The notes under the pieces were generated by a model. The model had not been told where the DNA came from and did no database searches. It saw only the letters and a list, made by a program, of their open reading frames with translations. From assembly GCF_026262505.1 (NCBI RefSeq), contig NC_067204.1, positions 25,327,300 to 25,391,299 on the forward strand: DNA of 64,000 bases. Direction: 5' to 3'. Positions 62,677 through 64,000 of the stretch are shown in pieces (within the stretch, counting starts at the first letter, position 1; the number at the start of each line of letters is the position of its first letter). Position numbers and translations under genes: made by a program. The stretch is from Trichomonas vaginalis G3 (taxonomy: Eukaryota; Parabasalia; Trichomonadida; Trichomonadidae).

Positions 62677-64000
62677 TTCATATATTCCGAGACCGTTTTA
62701 ACAATTTCCCTATCTACGTCATCCGCATTCATAAGCTTTGTTCTTTTCGTTCCGTCTCTATTTTTTACGCGTTTCATGACGAAAGTTGAATTGTCATTTA
62801 GCTCTGACATCAAATATCTCGGAGTAAATTCATCCATGTCATTTGGATGATATGCTATTAAATCATATCCCTTAGCGAGCTTGTATTTTCCAGGTTTGAG
62901 ATTATATCCGTTTTGGTGCTGAGCCATAAAGCTAAATAGGTTCGGGTCAGTATTTCCTTCCTTGAACTTTCCAATAGCTTCTTTATATCTGTCACTAAAG
63001 TCAACAGTATCTGGGAAACCACACTCTTCTTTAAGCATTTTTAAGAATTCTTGGTTTCCTTGTTCTCTACTTCTTTTATGTCCTTGCTCTGTTTGTGGTT
63101 GTTGTTGTGCTGGGTTTTGAACTGTTGGTTGCTGTGCTGGTTGTTGTGCTGGTTGTGGAGGTGGTTGTTGTGCTGGTTGTTGTGTTGGTTGTTGTGCTGG
63201 TTGTTGTGTTGGTTTTGGTGCATGCCTGTGTCTGTGTCCATGTGACGATGTAAATGTTCTAGGTAGTCCTGGTGCAGGTGCTTCTCTTGGAGGGTTTGGT
63301 GGTATATAAGTTCCACCAGCTGGCACATATGTTCCATCTGCAGCGTAATGTCCTATCTGACTTTTCGTTCTTAAGAAAGCATTTACTAGGTCTGTTTTGG
63401 TCTGTTGTAACTCTTTTTCTTGACTTTTCACAACAGTTGCTCTAACGGCGTCATAGGCACTTTGAACTGCCTGTCTCGTTGCTGCATCTGTTATTTTCGT
63501 CATATTTTGTGCTACTTCTTTTAACTCTTTGTCGAAACCTTCAGACTTCAGTTTCTTTCCAGATGAGAAGTCGTTCACTTTTTCACCTTACTATGAAGAG
63601 CTTCGAAAGCGTTCTTAAAGTCAGCATTTGTTAAAGCTTCATTTGAACTATCTTCATCCGCTTGTATTTTTGTCCTTATTGACCCTATAAGCTGGGCTGC
63701 TTTAGCGTTGGCTTGGGCATCTAACCAGTCATTGTTTAGCTTTTTATATATTCTGCGCTTTTCATTGCCTTTTGCATGGCTGCGTCGTTATTTTTACTTT
63801 CTTGTGCTAAGTTTTCATACTGTACGGTTTGGTTTTGCAACTGTAAAAGTTTTTTCTGCCTTTACATTTGCTTCAACTTCTTTTTATACTCATCGCTATC
63901 CATATATGTCTTCAGGGCTTTTTGTTTTATCTCTTCATCTTTCAGTACTTTATATTGAGTAGTATGGTTTTTTCAAATTTATAACATCTTGTTCCATTTT
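62607..64000 (-). pseudogene. Polinton part: long helical, P/Q-rich protein, runs off right edge
   Basis: The C-terminal half holds a QQPAQQPTQQ-type repeat (about 63100-63250) between a helical part and a basic end (RYKKLHRKKFRYNQTW). Toward the right edge, coiled-coil-like sequence continues. Possibly a tape-measure-like or scaffold protein. Broken and incomplete. Confidence 0.45.

Larger units (their letters stand above)
40360..64000. mobile_element. Polinton/Maverick element (fossil), runs off right edge
   Basis: At least 23.6 kb. It is defined by the combination of RVE integrase, protein-primed family B polymerase, packaging ATPase, capsid protein, D5-like helicase and Dam-type methylase. 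The left end lies somewhere in 40360-40530. No terminal inverted repeat can be confirmed because the right end is outside the window. The element is broken, by my estimate 15 or more times, but many genes are whole, which argues for a fairly recent insertion on an evolutionary scale. Trichomonas vaginalis is known to carry thousands of Mavericks. It may have been modified by a later insertion near 49-52.5 kb. Confidence 0.9.

Overview
The window looks like nuclear DNA of a trichomonad (Parabasalia), most like Trichomonas vaginalis. The reasons are AT-rich DNA with apparently intronless genes, Inr-like TCA-pyrimidine-(T/A) motifs just upstream of some start codons, trichomonad-style gene families (Myb R2R3, BEACH, DUF3447-type ankyrin remnant, beta-helix surface proteins), many small terminal-inverted-repeat elements and a large Polinton/Maverick. 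Species assignment is inference; no rRNA or other marker is present.

Host genes, 1-36 kb. In order: a partial helical-repeat protein (1-2673, -), a coiled-coil protein possibly related to FBF1 (2769-4142, +), an ankyrin pseudogene (4301-4627), a giant BEACH protein (4895-10669, -) divergent from an unknown 712-aa beta-rich protein (10792-12930, +), a single-pass membrane protein (14427-15575, -), a Myb R2R3 factor (17858-18754, -), an AAAP amino-acid transporter (22648-23937, +), a start-less beta-helix pseudogene (24482-25498, -), a helical-repeat protein (28754-30193, -), two small membrane proteins (30851-31090 and 31771-32094, +), and a UPF1-type RNA helicase whose 5' part is missing (34089-36260, -).

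Non-autonomous elements, 13-40 kb. Several loci are built as trains of perfect hairpins, often tandemly repeated: a 250-bp unit at 13350-14317, a doubled hairpin unit at 16144-16736, a 122-bp unit inside a huge palindrome with 766-bp arms at 18976-20844, and another 122-bp unit in an element with terminal inverted repeats and a target duplication at 26084-26856. Two copies of a 366-bp element, each with its own perfect 10-bp target duplication, lie at 27139-27504 and 28172-28537. A 2.4-kb Tc1/mariner-like element (TA duplication, about 43-bp inverted repeats) fills 37684-40129 and holds a 493-bp foldback element.

Polinton fossil, about 40.4 kb to beyond the right edge. It carries a Dam-type methyltransferase, tail-fibre-like protein, RVE integrase, amphipathic pVI-like peptides, protein-primed family B polymerase, packaging ATPase, D5-like SF3 helicase, HNH nuclease, double-jelly-roll-type capsid protein and several unknown genes. 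It is broken in many places, though several genes are whole. Within it, 49,061-52,501 is a compact block of seven whole genes that is visibly richer in G+C than the rest and may be a separate, younger insertion.
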